A DNA stretch of 48,624 nt from Akkermansiaceae bacterium (GTDB taxonomy: Bacteria; Verrucomicrobiota; Verrucomicrobiia; Verrucomicrobiales; Akkermansiaceae). Shown in pieces: positions 35,806 to 45,067 of the stretch. Position 1 is the first letter of the stretch. Each line of letters starts with the position of its first letter. Location of the stretch: contig JAPKDJ010000027.1 of the NCBI GenBank assembly GCA_026421245.1, positions 1-48,624 on the forward strand, read 5' to 3'. The position numbers were made by a program, and so were the translations under genes. Below the pieces are notes generated by a model, which ran no database searches, was not told the DNA's origin, and was given only the letters and a program-made list of their open reading frames with translations.

Positions 35806-37146
35806 TTATTCCAGGACCACACTTTTTATTTTACCGTCACTCACTTGTGTCGTGAGTTCATCCCCCGCAGAAATCTCATCCGTGGATTTCAAAATCTCTC
35901 CGTCTGGACCGAAGGTGATTGAAAATCCACGATTCAGAATACTTCCGGGGCCCAGTACCTGCAGCAACGAAGAAAGCCCGGCAATACGAGTTTCCTGTCC
36001 TTCCAAGGCATGCGTCGCCGCGTTCAAAAACTCAACTTGGGAACCATCCAACTTCTCCTGCCGCCGCTTCAACATCTCCCGAGGGTGATATCGATTCCAA
36101 TTTGCTTGGTAGTCATGAATCAACCGCTCACGAACTCGCACCGATTCTTCGATGGCATTTGAAAAATCACGCCGGAGCCCCTTGAGTCGTAAAATCGGTT
36201 GCTGCAGTTTCCGTTCAGACGATTGCGTAAAAAAACCCCGCTCGTAGTAATCAAGTTGATCTGACAGCCGATCAATTCTTCCCCGAACGACCCGACTCAA
36301 TCGCGCTCCCAAGCTCTCAAGTCGATCCAACAAATCCTTCCGATCAGGAACAACCAACTCCGCCGCCGCACTGGGTGTCGGAGCCCGTAAATCAGCCACA
36401 AAATCCGAGATCGTAAAATCAATCTCATGTCCCACCGCGCTAATTACCGGAACGATGGAAGCCGCGATGGCCCGAGCAACCACTTCTTCGTTAAAATTCC
36501 AAAGATCTTCAAGTGAACCGCCGCCCCTTCCTACAATCAATACCTCGGGCTGAGGGAGTCCTTCTTCTGCCGCTTTCCCTGCTCGGCGGATCGCGTGAGC
36601 AATTCCCCGCTCCGCCCCCTTTCCTTGAACCGCTGCCGGGAAAAGTACCACCGTCAACCACGGAGCCCGCCGGCTGAGCACATTTTTCATATCCTGAAGG
36701 GCCGCCCCCGTGGGAGAAGTGACAATTCCCAAAACCCTCGGAAACCCGGGCAAGGGACGTTTACGTTCTTGGGAAAAGAGTCCCTCCTGATCAAGCTTAC
36801 GCTTTAAAGCCTCAAATCGCGCTTGAAGGTCGCCAACTCCCACCGCCTGTGCCTTTTTGACAATGAGCTGTGTGCTCCCTCGAGCCTCGTAGAAGCTAGT
36901 TTCCCCAAAAATTTGAACCTGGGCTCCATCCGCGATCACTTCGTGCCCCTGTCGACTGCGGGCTCCAAACATCGCACAGGAAATCTGGGCCGACTCATCC
37001 TTCAGGGAAAAATACCAATGTCCGCTCCCTTGCTTTCGCACATTACTGATCTCACCTTCAACCCAAATATCCCCGACCTCAATCTCCAGGAGATTACGGA
37101 TCCGCCTCGCCAATTGAGTGACTGAGATCGCCTTGACCTGACTCAC
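35806..37146 (-). CDS. xseA: Exodeoxyribonuclease VII large subunit XseA
   Basis: 446 residues. N-terminal OB-fold (about 5-100: ISNVRKQGSGHWYFSLKDE, AQISCAMFG), the catalytic domain (RVLGIVTSPTGAALQDM, EVLIVGRGGGSLEDLWNFN, PVISAVGHEIDFTI) and a coiled C-terminal arm. The GTG start follows the YacL-like stop by 1 nt, with GGAGG inside the end of that gene. Degrades single-stranded DNA with XseB, which is not encoded here. Confidence 0.96.
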   Translation of the reverse strand: MSQVKAISVTQLARRIRNLLEIEVGDIWVEGEISNVRKQGSGHWYFSLKDESAQISCAMFGARSRQGHEVIADGAQVQIFGETSFYEARGSTQLIVKKAQAVGVGDLQARFEALKRKLDQEGLFSQERKRPLPGFPRVLGIVTSPTGAALQDMKNVLSRRAPWLTVVLFPAAVQGKGAERGIAHAIRRAGKAAEEGLPQPEVLIVGRGGGSLEDLWNFNEEVVARAIAASIVPVISAVGHEIDFTISDFVADLRAPTPSAAAELVVPDRKDLLDRLESLGARLSRVVRGRIDRLSDQLDYYERGFFTQSSERKLQQPILRLKGLRRDFSNAIEESVRVRERLIHDYQANWNRYHPREMLKRRQEKLDGSQVEFLNAATHALEGQETRIAGLSSLLQVLGPGSILNRGFSITFGPDGEILKSTDEISAGDELTTQVSDGKIKSVVLE

Positions 37147-37147
37147 C

Positions 37148-38209
37148 CTAGCCCTCCTCTTTAGTGTTCAATTCAGCAAACACCATCTGTCCCGCACTGG
37201 TTTGCAAAGTACTAATTACGGTCACGTCCTGGGAAGTTCCAATTTTCCCGATGGCGTGATTCACCACAATCATTGTGCCATCCGGCATATAGCCCACGGC
37301 CTGGTGATCGTCCTTGCCGGCACGGACGAGAGCAAGCCGGACGGACTCACCCACCACAACCGAAGGTTTGAGAGCATCTGAAAGATCGTTTAAATTAATA
37401 ATGTCCGCTCCCTGAAGGTGCGCCACCTTGGTCAGGTTTTCATCCGTCGTGATGAGACGAGCGGATAGAAGTTTGGCCGTTTGTACAAGACGGCCCTGAA
37501 AGGATTCATCTTCCGCCATCCCTCGCGAATCTTGAATGGAAATCGGGACTGCTGGATTTTTCTGCAGCTCGCTCAAAATCTCCAACCCCCGCTGACCACG
37601 CTGGCGCTTCCCCGCCGCCGGCGAGTTTGCCATCACCTGCAGTTCATCGAGCACAAACTGTGGTACCAACACCCGCCCGGTCAAAAAACCCGCCGCCATG
37701 AGAGAAGGCAAGCGCCCATCCATAATGACTTCGGCATCCAAAATGAGTAACTGACCCGAAGCTGCATCCTGCCGGAAACGAACGTAGGGAATAATAAAGG
37801 AAAAATCCTCCTGATCGCTCCTCAGGGCCAACACAGCACCGAGGAATGCAAAACTTGCGTAGGAGGTCACGACAAAGGCAAGTGAAAGTGCTTCACCAAT
37901 TCCTTCAACCTGAATCGGTGACGCCGCGATCTTGATGAGTTCGGGTATCTGCGCACGGTTGAGTAAAAAAGCGCAAAGCAATCCCACCCCGATTCCAAAT
38001 GTCGCCGTCGAAAATCCACGAAGAGTGAAGTTCCTCATCGAACTCTCCACTAGGATGAAAAATACCGCAACAATGAGGCCGCCAAACAATCCCACCCAAA
38101 GTGGAATACTCGGAGTGCTCAGCGCAATCGCCAGCCCCGCCAACTGGCACAGCGCGATATAGATCACGCGTGCCACATTGACAGATGGTTTAGACACTTT
38201 CATGGGCAT
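37148..38209 (-). CDS. YacL-like membrane PIN/TRAM-domain protein
   Basis: 353 residues. Four N-terminal membrane helices (about 12-135) precede a PIN-like nuclease domain (about 160-290; ILDAEVIMDGRLPSLMAAGF, VLPQF-like LVPQFVLDELQ, LITTDENLTKVAHLQG) with acidic metal-binding residues, and a C-terminal TRAM domain (about 295-350). This is the YacL/PilT N-terminal family, membrane-tethered RNA-processing candidates of unknown substrate. Immediately upstream of xseA. Confidence 0.88.
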   Translation of the reverse strand: MPMKVSKPSVNVARVIYIALCQLAGLAIALSTPSIPLWVGLFGGLIVAVFFILVESSMRNFTLRGFSTATFGIGVGLLCAFLLNRAQIPELIKIAASPIQVEGIGEALSLAFVVTSYASFAFLGAVLALRSDQEDFSFIIPYVRFRQDAASGQLLILDAEVIMDGRLPSLMAAGFLTGRVLVPQFVLDELQVMANSPAAGKRQRGQRGLEILSELQKNPAVPISIQDSRGMAEDESFQGRLVQTAKLLSARLITTDENLTKVAHLQGADIINLNDLSDALKPSVVVGESVRLALVRAGKDDHQAVGYMPDGTMIVVNHAIGKIGTSQDVTVISTLQTSAGQMVFAELNTKEEG

Positions 38210-38248
38210 AAGACTTTAGTCATCAAATTGATAAATCCGCAAGCCTGC

Positions 38249-39661
38249 CTATTCCTTCGCTTCCGGCCACTCGAGAGTCCTCTCCTTCTGTCCTCCCGGA
38301 ATTTCATCACCAATATCCTTGGTCGTAATGTAGAGCATGAAGCCCATGAGAAGAAGAGCAAAGCCGGTTTGAATCACTTCCATGAATCGGGCGGGGAGAG
38401 GTTTGCCTCGGACCCACTCCATGATTGCCATCACAATGTGCCCTCCATCGAGAACAGGGAGTGGAAGCATATTCAAAACAGCCAAATTCACGTTAAAGAG
38501 CACAAAGAAAGCCAAAACTCGCAGCCATCCGTCGGGTTCCTGCAGTAGGAGAAACTTGGTTTTGGCAATCCCAATAGGACCCGCCAATTGATCAACTCCC
38601 ACATGAGACTTGGGTGAACTAATCACCTTGATCGTCATCCACATGGTCCGAAGACTATCCCGAACTTGCTCCCAAGGATTGGGGTGTAAAATCTCAGATG
38701 AAATGATCGCTTTAAAATCCCAAGAAATTCCCACCATGGGATTTTCAAAGTCATCTCCCTTCGGCTGCAGAGGTGTGACCTCTAGATTCATGGTTTCATC
38801 ACCCCGCTTGATGGTGAAGGTAGACTTCCCAAATTCGTTCTCTCTGAGCACCTGGGTGACGTGATAGGAACCGTAGATTTCTTTCCCATTCACTTTCACG
38901 ACCTGATCGCCTTCCTTAATTCCCGCTCGCTCGGCCGGGCTGGTCCCTTTTCCTTCACTAATCCGGCCAACAACGGCAGGTCCGCCTGGAGTAATTCCTA
39001 CCTGCGGGAGAGCCCGGCGTTTAAAGAAGGAGGTCTTTGGAATATCAAACTTGGTCGTGACTGTTCGGACCGTGCCATCGCGCACGATTTCAAAATCGAT
39101 ACTTTCCCCCTCGGTCAGCATAATTCGTGTGCGAATGTCATCAAATACACGCCCTGCATACCACTGGACGGGTTTTCCATCAATGTTCAGGATTTCATCT
39201 CCCGGCTGTAAGATCCCATCCGCAGGGCTCTCATGAACCACCCCGCCAATGACATTGGATTTGATGGCATCCTGCGGTTTCCCCAATCCCCACACCAAAA
39301 AGCCAGCGACGACCGCCAGCAACAGACTGAAGAGCGGACCCGCAAAAGCCACGATGATTTTGTCGAGTGGGGAAACCGGCGGCAACTCATTCTCATCGAG
39401 ATTCTCTCCTTCGATTGATTCCATCGCAGCCATCTGGGGCAACGCCACGAATCCGCCCGCCGGAAGCCAGCCCAAGCCATACTGAACTCCATTGATCTCC
39501 TTCTTCCAGATCGGTTTCCCGAACCAAATCTGAAATCGGTCGACCTGAAGGCCACGCCATCGGGCTGCCAAAAAATGACCCAGTTCGTGGACAAAAATCA
39601 TCACGTTGAACAACGCAATGACCACGAGAATCAGGACAATTGAATGTAAAAAATCGATCAT
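38249..39661 (-). CDS. rseP: Site-2 intramembrane metalloprotease RseP
   Basis: 470 residues from ATG 39661; the longer frame to 39700 lacks family support. Zinc site H25-E26-x-x-H29 in FVHELGHFLAAR within the first membrane helix, two periplasmic PDZ domains (about 130-210 and 215-300) and the distal LDG motif in NMLPLPVLDGGHIVMA. It performs regulated intramembrane proteolysis of anti-sigma factors and signal peptide remnants. It lies 39 nt from the YacL-like gene and 91 nt from tyrS on the same strand. Confidence 0.95.
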   Translation of the reverse strand: MIDFLHSIVLILVVIALFNVMIFVHELGHFLAARWRGLQVDRFQIWFGKPIWKKEINGVQYGLGWLPAGGFVALPQMAAMESIEGENLDENELPPVSPLDKIIVAFAGPLFSLLLAVVAGFLVWGLGKPQDAIKSNVIGGVVHESPADGILQPGDEILNIDGKPVQWYAGRVFDDIRTRIMLTEGESIDFEIVRDGTVRTVTTKFDIPKTSFFKRRALPQVGITPGGPAVVGRISEGKGTSPAERAGIKEGDQVVKVNGKEIYGSYHVTQVLRENEFGKSTFTIKRGDETMNLEVTPLQPKGDDFENPMVGISWDFKAIISSEILHPNPWEQVRDSLRTMWMTIKVISSPKSHVGVDQLAGPIGIAKTKFLLLQEPDGWLRVLAFFVLFNVNLAVLNMLPLPVLDGGHIVMAIMEWVRGKPLPARFMEVIQTGFALLLMGFMLYITTKDIGDEIPGGQKERTLEWPEAKE

Positions 39662-39752
39662 ATAAGTTAGCTGCGCGGAACCTACCCCACTGCCCTCCAT
39701 TGGGCCAGTGACATTTCCACGTTTAAAAAACGTCGCTAATGTCCGTCTTGGT

Positions 39753-40934
39753 TTAAGTCAGACGCACACTCTGCTTTTTACTGAGACGGAGAATCTGACC
39801 AACTTGACCGGAAAACTCTGCCATTGGGTCAGTGAGCTTTTCGCCGTCAAGTTGGACAGCCCCGGTGGTGATAAACTGCTTCCGGAGTTCTCCGTTCGAT
39901 TTCTCGAGTCCGAAACTGTTCTTGAACACACGATTTACGACTTCCAGAACGTTTCCACTCAGATCACTGGCCGCCATTTCAGGGAGATCAGCGGCATTAA
40001 GGTCACGCTTTGAAAACCGAGTCTCCCAGTCATCGCGGGCAGCCTGTCCAATTTGTTCGGTGTGGTAACGAGCCACGACGCGACGTGCCATTTCCTTCTT
40101 CGCCTCCATTGGGTGCAATGACTCTTCTCGAGCGGCACCCAGCAGCAGGAGATAGTAGCGATCCATCAATTCGTCGCTGATGCTCATGAGTTTACCAAAC
40201 ATCTCATTGGGTTCCTCACTGACTCCCACGTAGTTGTGAGCACTCTTGGACATCTTTTTGACGCCATCAAGCCCCTCAAGAAGAGGCATGCAAATCACCG
40301 CTTGCTGGGCTTGCCCTTCTTCTTTCTGAAGATCACGCCCCACCAGCATATTGAAAAGCTGGTCGGTTCCGCCGATCTCAACGTCTGCCTGAAGCTCAAC
40401 CGAATCCCAGCCCTGCATGATAGGGTATTGGATTTCGTGCAGCCGAACCTCGGTTCCTTTTGAAACCCGCTCTTTAAAGTCCTCGCGCTGAAGCATCTGT
40501 TGCAGGGTCACGCGGGCATTGAGTTTCAAAACCTGCTCGTAGGTCATCTTACGAAACCAATCGCCGTTGAAAATGATTTCGGTTTTTTCACGATCGAGAA
40601 CCTTGAAGGCCTGATCCGTATATGTTTCGGCGTTGGAAAGGACCTCTTCACGAGTCAGCGGCGGGCGGGCCGTGCTGCGCCCGGTTGGGTCACCCACGGT
40701 TGCGGTAAAATCTCCAATCAAGAGAACGGCCTGATGCCCTAGTTCCTGAAACTGCCGAAGCTTCTCAAGCGGCACGGTATGGCCGAGGTGAATATCGGGA
40801 GCAGTTGGATCGACGCCAAACTTAATCCGCAGAGGCCGGCCCTCCTTGAGCTTCTCGTCGAGTTCCTTCTCGGAGAGAACCTTGGAAGTGCCCCCAATCA
40901 ATTGGGCCAGGGCCGGATGTGCTTCGTCGCTCAT
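39753..40934 (-). CDS. tyrS: Tyrosyl-tRNA synthetase TyrS
   Basis: 393 residues from ATG 40934, MSDEAHPALAQLIGG; the frame's earlier start at 40994 is not needed. Class I motifs HLGH (in DIHLGHTVPLEKL) and KMSKS (VKKMSKSAHNYVG) are intact, and a C-terminal S4 domain binds tRNA-Tyr (QFITTGAVQLDGEKL). Of the TyrZ-like subtype by the DPTAPDIHLGH start. Preceded by tRNA-His and its terminator. Confidence 0.96.
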   Translation of the reverse strand: MSDEAHPALAQLIGGTSKVLSEKELDEKLKEGRPLRIKFGVDPTAPDIHLGHTVPLEKLRQFQELGHQAVLLIGDFTATVGDPTGRSTARPPLTREEVLSNAETYTDQAFKVLDREKTEIIFNGDWFRKMTYEQVLKLNARVTLQQMLQREDFKERVSKGTEVRLHEIQYPIMQGWDSVELQADVEIGGTDQLFNMLVGRDLQKEEGQAQQAVICMPLLEGLDGVKKMSKSAHNYVGVSEEPNEMFGKLMSISDELMDRYYLLLLGAAREESLHPMEAKKEMARRVVARYHTEQIGQAARDDWETRFSKRDLNAADLPEMAASDLSGNVLEVVNRVFKNSFGLEKSNGELRKQFITTGAVQLDGEKLTDPMAEFSGQVGQILRLSKKQSVRLT

Positions 40935-40985
40935 GTGGGGCCGAGTCAAGCGGGAGCGGGCGGAAAATTCAAGTGCGCCGGGAGA

Positions 40986-41026
40986 TAAAAACAAAAGCCG
41001 CTCTCCCGGAGGGAAACGGCTTTTGA
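40986..41026 (-). terminator. Rho-independent terminator of tRNA-His
   Basis: Stem CAAAAGCCG (40992-41000) / CGGCTTTTG (41017-41025), 9 bp, with T-run (complement of 40987-40991) beyond it on the minus strand. It lies just after the tRNA and before tyrS, so it separates the two transcripts. Confidence 0.8.
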
Positions 41027-41036
41027 GAAAAGGTGG

Positions 41037-41110
41037 GGTGATCGACGGGACTCGAACCCGCGACAGCCAGAATCACAATCTGGAGCTCTACCAACTGAGC
41101 TACGACCACC
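41037..41110 (-). tRNA. tRNA-His (anticodon GTG)
   Basis: Acceptor GTGGTCG/CGATCAC with the extra G(-1) at 41110 opposite C73 at 41037, the histidine hallmark. Anticodon stem CCAGA/TCTGG holds loop TTGTGAT. CCA is encoded next to it (41036-41034). A terminator follows at 41026-40986. Confidence 0.96.
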
Positions 41111-41173
41111 AACTTGGTGCGCGGGAGACTAGAAAAAAAAATCCCGATGGCAAGCGGAGAATTTCGAAAAATC

Positions 41174-42019
41174 TCAAACTCCCACTGGATGCCAGGTCGT
41201 CTTGATTTCCTGAAAATCCAGAATGTGATATGGGCTCGGCGAGAGAGGTCGATCCGGCTGTAGCGCTACCCGTTTGAGGTTTTCAACCGCCTCCAATTCG
41301 ACCCCCTGGCGCTCTTCAGCATCATCTGAACACAAGAGCATGGCGTTTACATCCATGTGTTTTGCAAACTCCGGGACCAGTTCATCACGATGTCCTGTGA
41401 GAATATTCACAACCCCGGCAGGAACATCTGATGTTGCTAAAACTTCGGCAAAGGAAATCGCAGTGAGAGCATTTTCACCCGCAAGCACGACCACCGCATT
41501 GCCCCCGACCATAGCCGGAGCAATCACAGAAACCAACTCGGGAAGGCTTCCGCGGGTTGGAGAGACAATCACGACCACTCCGCTGGGTTCAGGAGAGGAA
41601 AAGTTAAAGTGGGAAGAAGCAACCGGATTCACGGTCGAGAAAAGCGCCTGATACTTGTCACTCCATCCCGCATAATGCACGAGAAGATCGACAGCTTCAG
41701 CGACCTCGGCTCTCGCCTTGTTCTCGGGAAGTCCATGCGCCACCAACTCATTGACAAATTGATCAGTCCGTCCATCGAGAATTTCCGCGATGCGATACAG
41801 GATTTGTCCTTTCAGGTAGGCGGTCGATTTTGCCCAACCTCCGCTGGCTCTACGCGCCGCCACGACCGAGTTTCGAAAATCCTTACGACTCGCACGAGAA
41901 GCGTTCGCGAGAAATTCACCTTTCGGACCGCGCACTTTGAGAATGCGACCAGATTCGGTGCGGGGAAACTTTCCGCCAATGAAGAGCTTGTAGGTTTTCG
42001 GAATGCCAAGATTACTCAT
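41174..42019 (-). CDS. Short ALDH-like protein lacking the catalytic cysteine region
   Basis: 281 residues, about 60% of a normal aldehyde dehydrogenase. It keeps ALDH-fold stretches (YKLFIGGKFPRTESGRI, GWAKSTAYLKGQILYRIAE, PAGVVNILTGHRDELVPEFA) but the sequence ends before or in place of the region that would hold the catalytic Cys and Glu, and none is visible. It follows the active ALDH gene by 18 nt. The pair resembles an ALDH16 enzyme split in two: ALDH16 proteins carry a C-terminal non-catalytic ALDH domain. It may form a heteromer with its neighbour. Confidence 0.85.
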   Translation of the reverse strand: MSNLGIPKTYKLFIGGKFPRTESGRILKVRGPKGEFLANASRASRKDFRNSVVAARRASGGWAKSTAYLKGQILYRIAEILDGRTDQFVNELVAHGLPENKARAEVAEAVDLLVHYAGWSDKYQALFSTVNPVASSHFNFSSPEPSGVVVIVSPTRGSLPELVSVIAPAMVGGNAVVVLAGENALTAISFAEVLATSDVPAGVVNILTGHRDELVPEFAKHMDVNAMLLCSDDAEERQGVELEAVENLKRVALQPDRPLSPSPYHILDFQEIKTTWHPVGV

Positions 42020-42037
42020 GAGAAAATGGGTGGGTGA

Positions 42038-43489
42038 TTAGTGGCTGAGGTTGCAGTAGGCGGAGAGACCATGCAGTCCACCTTCGCGGCCAATGCCGCT
42101 TTCCTTGTATCCACCGAAAGGTGAAGTCGGATCGAATTTATTGAATGTATTGGCCCAAACGACTCCCGCATTCAGGCCGGTGGTCATCTTGAAAATCTTA
42201 GACCCCTTATCGGTCCAAACTCCTCCACTAAGTCCATAGGGAGTATTGTTGGCCTTCGTCAAAGCCTCCCGCGGCGTGCGGAATGTCTGGATCGCCAACA
42301 CGGGGCCGAAGATCTCCTCCTGCACAATCCGGTGACTCTGAGCACACTCGGTAAAGAGCGTGGGTTTGAACCAGTTCCCCTTTCGGGGAACCCCTCCCGA
42401 AGGTTGCCAGATACAAGCCCCCTCCTCTTTTCCGGCTTTGACGAGCTCTTTGATTCGTTCCAACTGCGAGGCTGAATTGATGGCTCCGACGTCGGTGTTC
42501 TTGTCGAGCGGATTTCCGACAACAAGCGACTCCATCCGCTTCTGCAGTTTCTTAATCACCTTATCAGCGACGCTTTCCTGAACAAATAACCGCGAACCCG
42601 CGCAGCAGACGTGCCCTTGATTGAAAAAGATCCCGGTCACGATTCCCTCAACCGCTTCGTTGATCGCCGCATCTTCAAAAACAATATTCGCGGCCTTGCC
42701 TCCCAGTTCGAGAGTGAACTTCTTTCCCGTTCCCGCCACGGAACGGCGGATTGCCTTCCCCACCGCCGTCGAACCGGTAAAAGCCACCTTGTCGACATCC
42801 GGATGCTCGACCAAAGACTGCCCCGTCTCTCCTGCGCCTGTGATGATATTGACCACTCCGGCGGGGAGGCCGGCATCCTCAAAAAGCTCAGCTAATTTCA
42901 GAGCCGTGAGCGGAGTCGTCTCAGCTGGCTTTAAAACCACGGTATTTCCACAAGCAAGCGCGGGAGCGATTTTCCACGCCGCCATGAGGAGCGGGAAATT
43001 CCAGGGAATGACCTGTCCCACGACACCAATCGGACTCACTTCGGCCCCCGGAAACGCATAAGTCAGCTTATCAGCCCAACCGGCATGATAAAAAAAGTGC
43101 GCCGCTGCCAAAGGAACATCGACATCGCGACTCTCGCGAATCGGCTTTCCTCCGTCCATCGTCTCCACCACCGCAAACTCGCGCGCGCGTTCCTGAAGCA
43201 AACGGGCAATGCGGAAAAGATACTTCCCACGTTCAGCGCCCGACAATTTTGACCAGATTTCATCGTAGGCCTTGCGTGCCGCCTTCACTGCTTGATTGAC
43301 CTCTTTCTTGCCGGCCAGAGCGACTTCGGAAAGCACCTCTCCATTGGCAGGATTGGTGGTTTGAAAACGCTTTGCCGCTTTCACCCACTTCCCTCCGATA
43401 TACAAATCGTAGGTCTTTTTGATCTCGAAATGATCAGTGGATTCGGGCGCGGGAGCAAATCCGCCGGAGAGAAAATCGTTGGCATTCAT
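42038..43489 (-). CDS. Aldehyde dehydrogenase (catalytic)
   Basis: 483 residues. Cofactor site GVVGQVIPWNFPLLMAAWK and FTGSTAVGKAIRRSV, general base Glu in TLELGGKAANIVF and nucleophile Cys295 in FNQGHVCCAGSR (Cys296 adjoins it). Oxidises aldehydes to acids with NAD(P). Downstream of deoC by 14 nt, so acetaldehyde from DeoC is the likely substrate in part; deoC-ALDH operons are common in bacteria. Confidence 0.95.
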   Translation of the reverse strand: MNANDFLSGGFAPAPESTDHFEIKKTYDLYIGGKWVKAAKRFQTTNPANGEVLSEVALAGKKEVNQAVKAARKAYDEIWSKLSGAERGKYLFRIARLLQERAREFAVVETMDGGKPIRESRDVDVPLAAAHFFYHAGWADKLTYAFPGAEVSPIGVVGQVIPWNFPLLMAAWKIAPALACGNTVVLKPAETTPLTALKLAELFEDAGLPAGVVNIITGAGETGQSLVEHPDVDKVAFTGSTAVGKAIRRSVAGTGKKFTLELGGKAANIVFEDAAINEAVEGIVTGIFFNQGHVCCAGSRLFVQESVADKVIKKLQKRMESLVVGNPLDKNTDVGAINSASQLERIKELVKAGKEEGACIWQPSGGVPRKGNWFKPTLFTECAQSHRIVQEEIFGPVLAIQTFRTPREALTKANNTPYGLSGGVWTDKGSKIFKMTTGLNAGVVWANTFNKFDPTSPFGGYKESGIGREGGLHGLSAYCNLSH

Positions 43490-43503
43490 GGAACTTAAAA
43501 AAT

Positions 43504-44418
43504 CTAATCTTGGGAAAAATAATCACCGCTCTGGTAACGGCCGGTCTCCTGCTTGCGAATCTGCATCAAGAGATCATTGGTGAGGGAACTGGCACCAAAG
43601 CGGAACCAGTCGTTGGTGAGCCATTTCGGCCCGAGCACTTCGCGGACCATCACGAGATACTGAAGAGCTAGCTTGGCATTCGAAATGCCTCCTGCTGGCT
43701 TCATCCCAACCATCCGTCCGGTCCGTTCGTAGAAGTCCTCAATCGCTTGCAGCATGACCAAGGTCACCGGCAGAGTGGCTGCGATGGGAACCTTACCCGT
43801 CGAGGTCTTAATAAAGTCCGCCCCGGCCGCCATCGACATGTCGCTAGCAAAGCGAACATTGTCGTAAGTTGTCAGCTCACCGGTCTCTAGAATCACTTTG
43901 AGACGCGCCTCGCCACACGCCTCTTTGCATGCAGCAACTTCATCATAAATCGCGCGATATTCTCCCTGTAAAAACTGTCCCCGCGAAATCACCATGTCAA
44001 TTTCATCGGCTCCCTCGCCTACCGCATACTTCACTTCCCCTAACCGTTCCTTGAGTCGCATCTGCCCGCTGGGAAACTGCGTCGCCACCGCCGCCACCCT
44101 CACCTTCGATCCCTCAACTGCTTTTACGGCCGTCTTCACCATTCTGGGATACACACAGACCGCAGCAGCCGGTCCCACCGATGGATCTCCGGGCAAAGGT
44201 CGCATTGCCTTCTGACACATTTGGCGAACCTTCCCCACCGAGTCGGCTCCCTCCAAAGTCGTGACGTCCAACATCGTCACCGCCAATTTCAGGGCCGACA
44301 TCTTGGTCTCCTTCTTCAAGCTGCGGGCACAGAATCGCTGCGCGCGTTCTTCAACGCCTACTTGATCAATCGCCGGGGAATCACGGCGCGCAGGAAAAGG
44401 TAAAACCTCAGTCTTCAC
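43504..44418 (-). CDS. deoC: Deoxyribose-phosphate aldolase DeoC (long, DERA-like)
   Basis: 304 residues with an N-terminal extension (SPAIDQVGVEERAQRFCARS) that resembles animal DERA. GTG start at 44418. Catalytic Lys in DFIKTSTGK, with EIDMVISRGQFLQGEY, LKVILETGEL and MKPAGGI. Cleaves 2-deoxyribose 5-phosphate to acetaldehyde and glyceraldehyde 3-phosphate. It leads the operon with the ALDH pair. Confidence 0.94.
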   Translation of the reverse strand: MKTEVLPFPARRDSPAIDQVGVEERAQRFCARSLKKETKMSALKLAVTMLDVTTLEGADSVGKVRQMCQKAMRPLPGDPSVGPAAAVCVYPRMVKTAVKAVEGSKVRVAAVATQFPSGQMRLKERLGEVKYAVGEGADEIDMVISRGQFLQGEYRAIYDEVAACKEACGEARLKVILETGELTTYDNVRFASDMSMAAGADFIKTSTGKVPIAATLPVTLVMLQAIEDFYERTGRMVGMKPAGGISNAKLALQYLVMVREVLGPKWLTNDWFRFGASSLTNDLLMQIRKQETGRYQSGDYFSQD

Positions 44419-44476
44419 AAGGAGAGACTAAGAACCGCCTCACGCCGACGCAAGGATTCGAAAAATAAATCGGCCT

Positions 44477-44800
44477 TAGATGATCCACTCGGAAAGAGGC
44501 CCACTTTGATCAATCGAATCCGGCAAGGTTCGATCCGGTTGGCGAAAGGTGTCCGTCGGCTGACCGGCAGCGTACAAGAGGCTCTTGTAAAAGTGGGCAA
44601 TCGTGCGATGCCCCGACTCCCCCCCAGTCGGGGCACATGAATGTAATGACCGGCCTTGAAACCACCGCCCATGTTACAATGAGCCATCACCCGCGGAAAT
44701 ATCGGCAAGTCGCTTGGCCATTTTCGCGCTATTCTTCATGTGATAATCCATGATCAATTGGCGGGCCGTAAACTCACCTTTGCCACTCCCCACCAAACTG
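44477..44800 (-). pseudogene. Decayed C-terminal fragment of a DUF1552/DUF1501-like exported protein
   Basis: Three frames joined end to end read as one family-like sequence. From about 44800: SGKGEFTARQLIMDYHMKN then AKRLADISAGDGSL, stop; then another frame MAHCNMGGGFKAGHYIHVP; then, after a C7/G7 run at 44620-44626, GHRTIAHFYKSLLYAAGQP and PDSIDQSGPLSEWI to TAA at 44477. That layout (short helical stretch, GDGSL, glycine-rich AGxH, then a terminal AxGQPxDTF) resembles the C-terminus of DUF1552/DUF1501-type proteins. The N-terminal three quarters are missing. Family assignment is tentative. Confidence 0.6.
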
Positions 44801-45067
44801 CAGCATGGCCGAAAACACACCAAAGTTTACGGATCATGAGTCTCACAGGATACTTGCGCTCCTATCACGGAAGCCCATATCAGCTTTCTAAAACGCAAAA
44901 GCCCTGATTTCTCTATCGAGTGAGCCGAATCCGTAAAAACCCACCTTCCATGATAGTTTTGACAGCCGAATCAATTCGATCTCCACTTCATCGCTGATAA
45001 TTCCTTGACTCCCTGGCCGAGTACCCCTATTCCCCGCCCCTCTAAGAACCTTTCCCTCCTTAAGACC
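44801..45067. other. Gap before rplI
   Basis: Beyond the relic I see only short frames with no family resemblance and no hairpin with a T-run. The rplI promoter should lie here, but no clear -35/-10 pair is visible. Confidence 0.5.

Noticed and set aside
40846-41205. 119-codon frame across tRNA-His
   Set aside because: Antisense tRNA reading (DGTRTRDSQNHN), plus overlap with tyrS.
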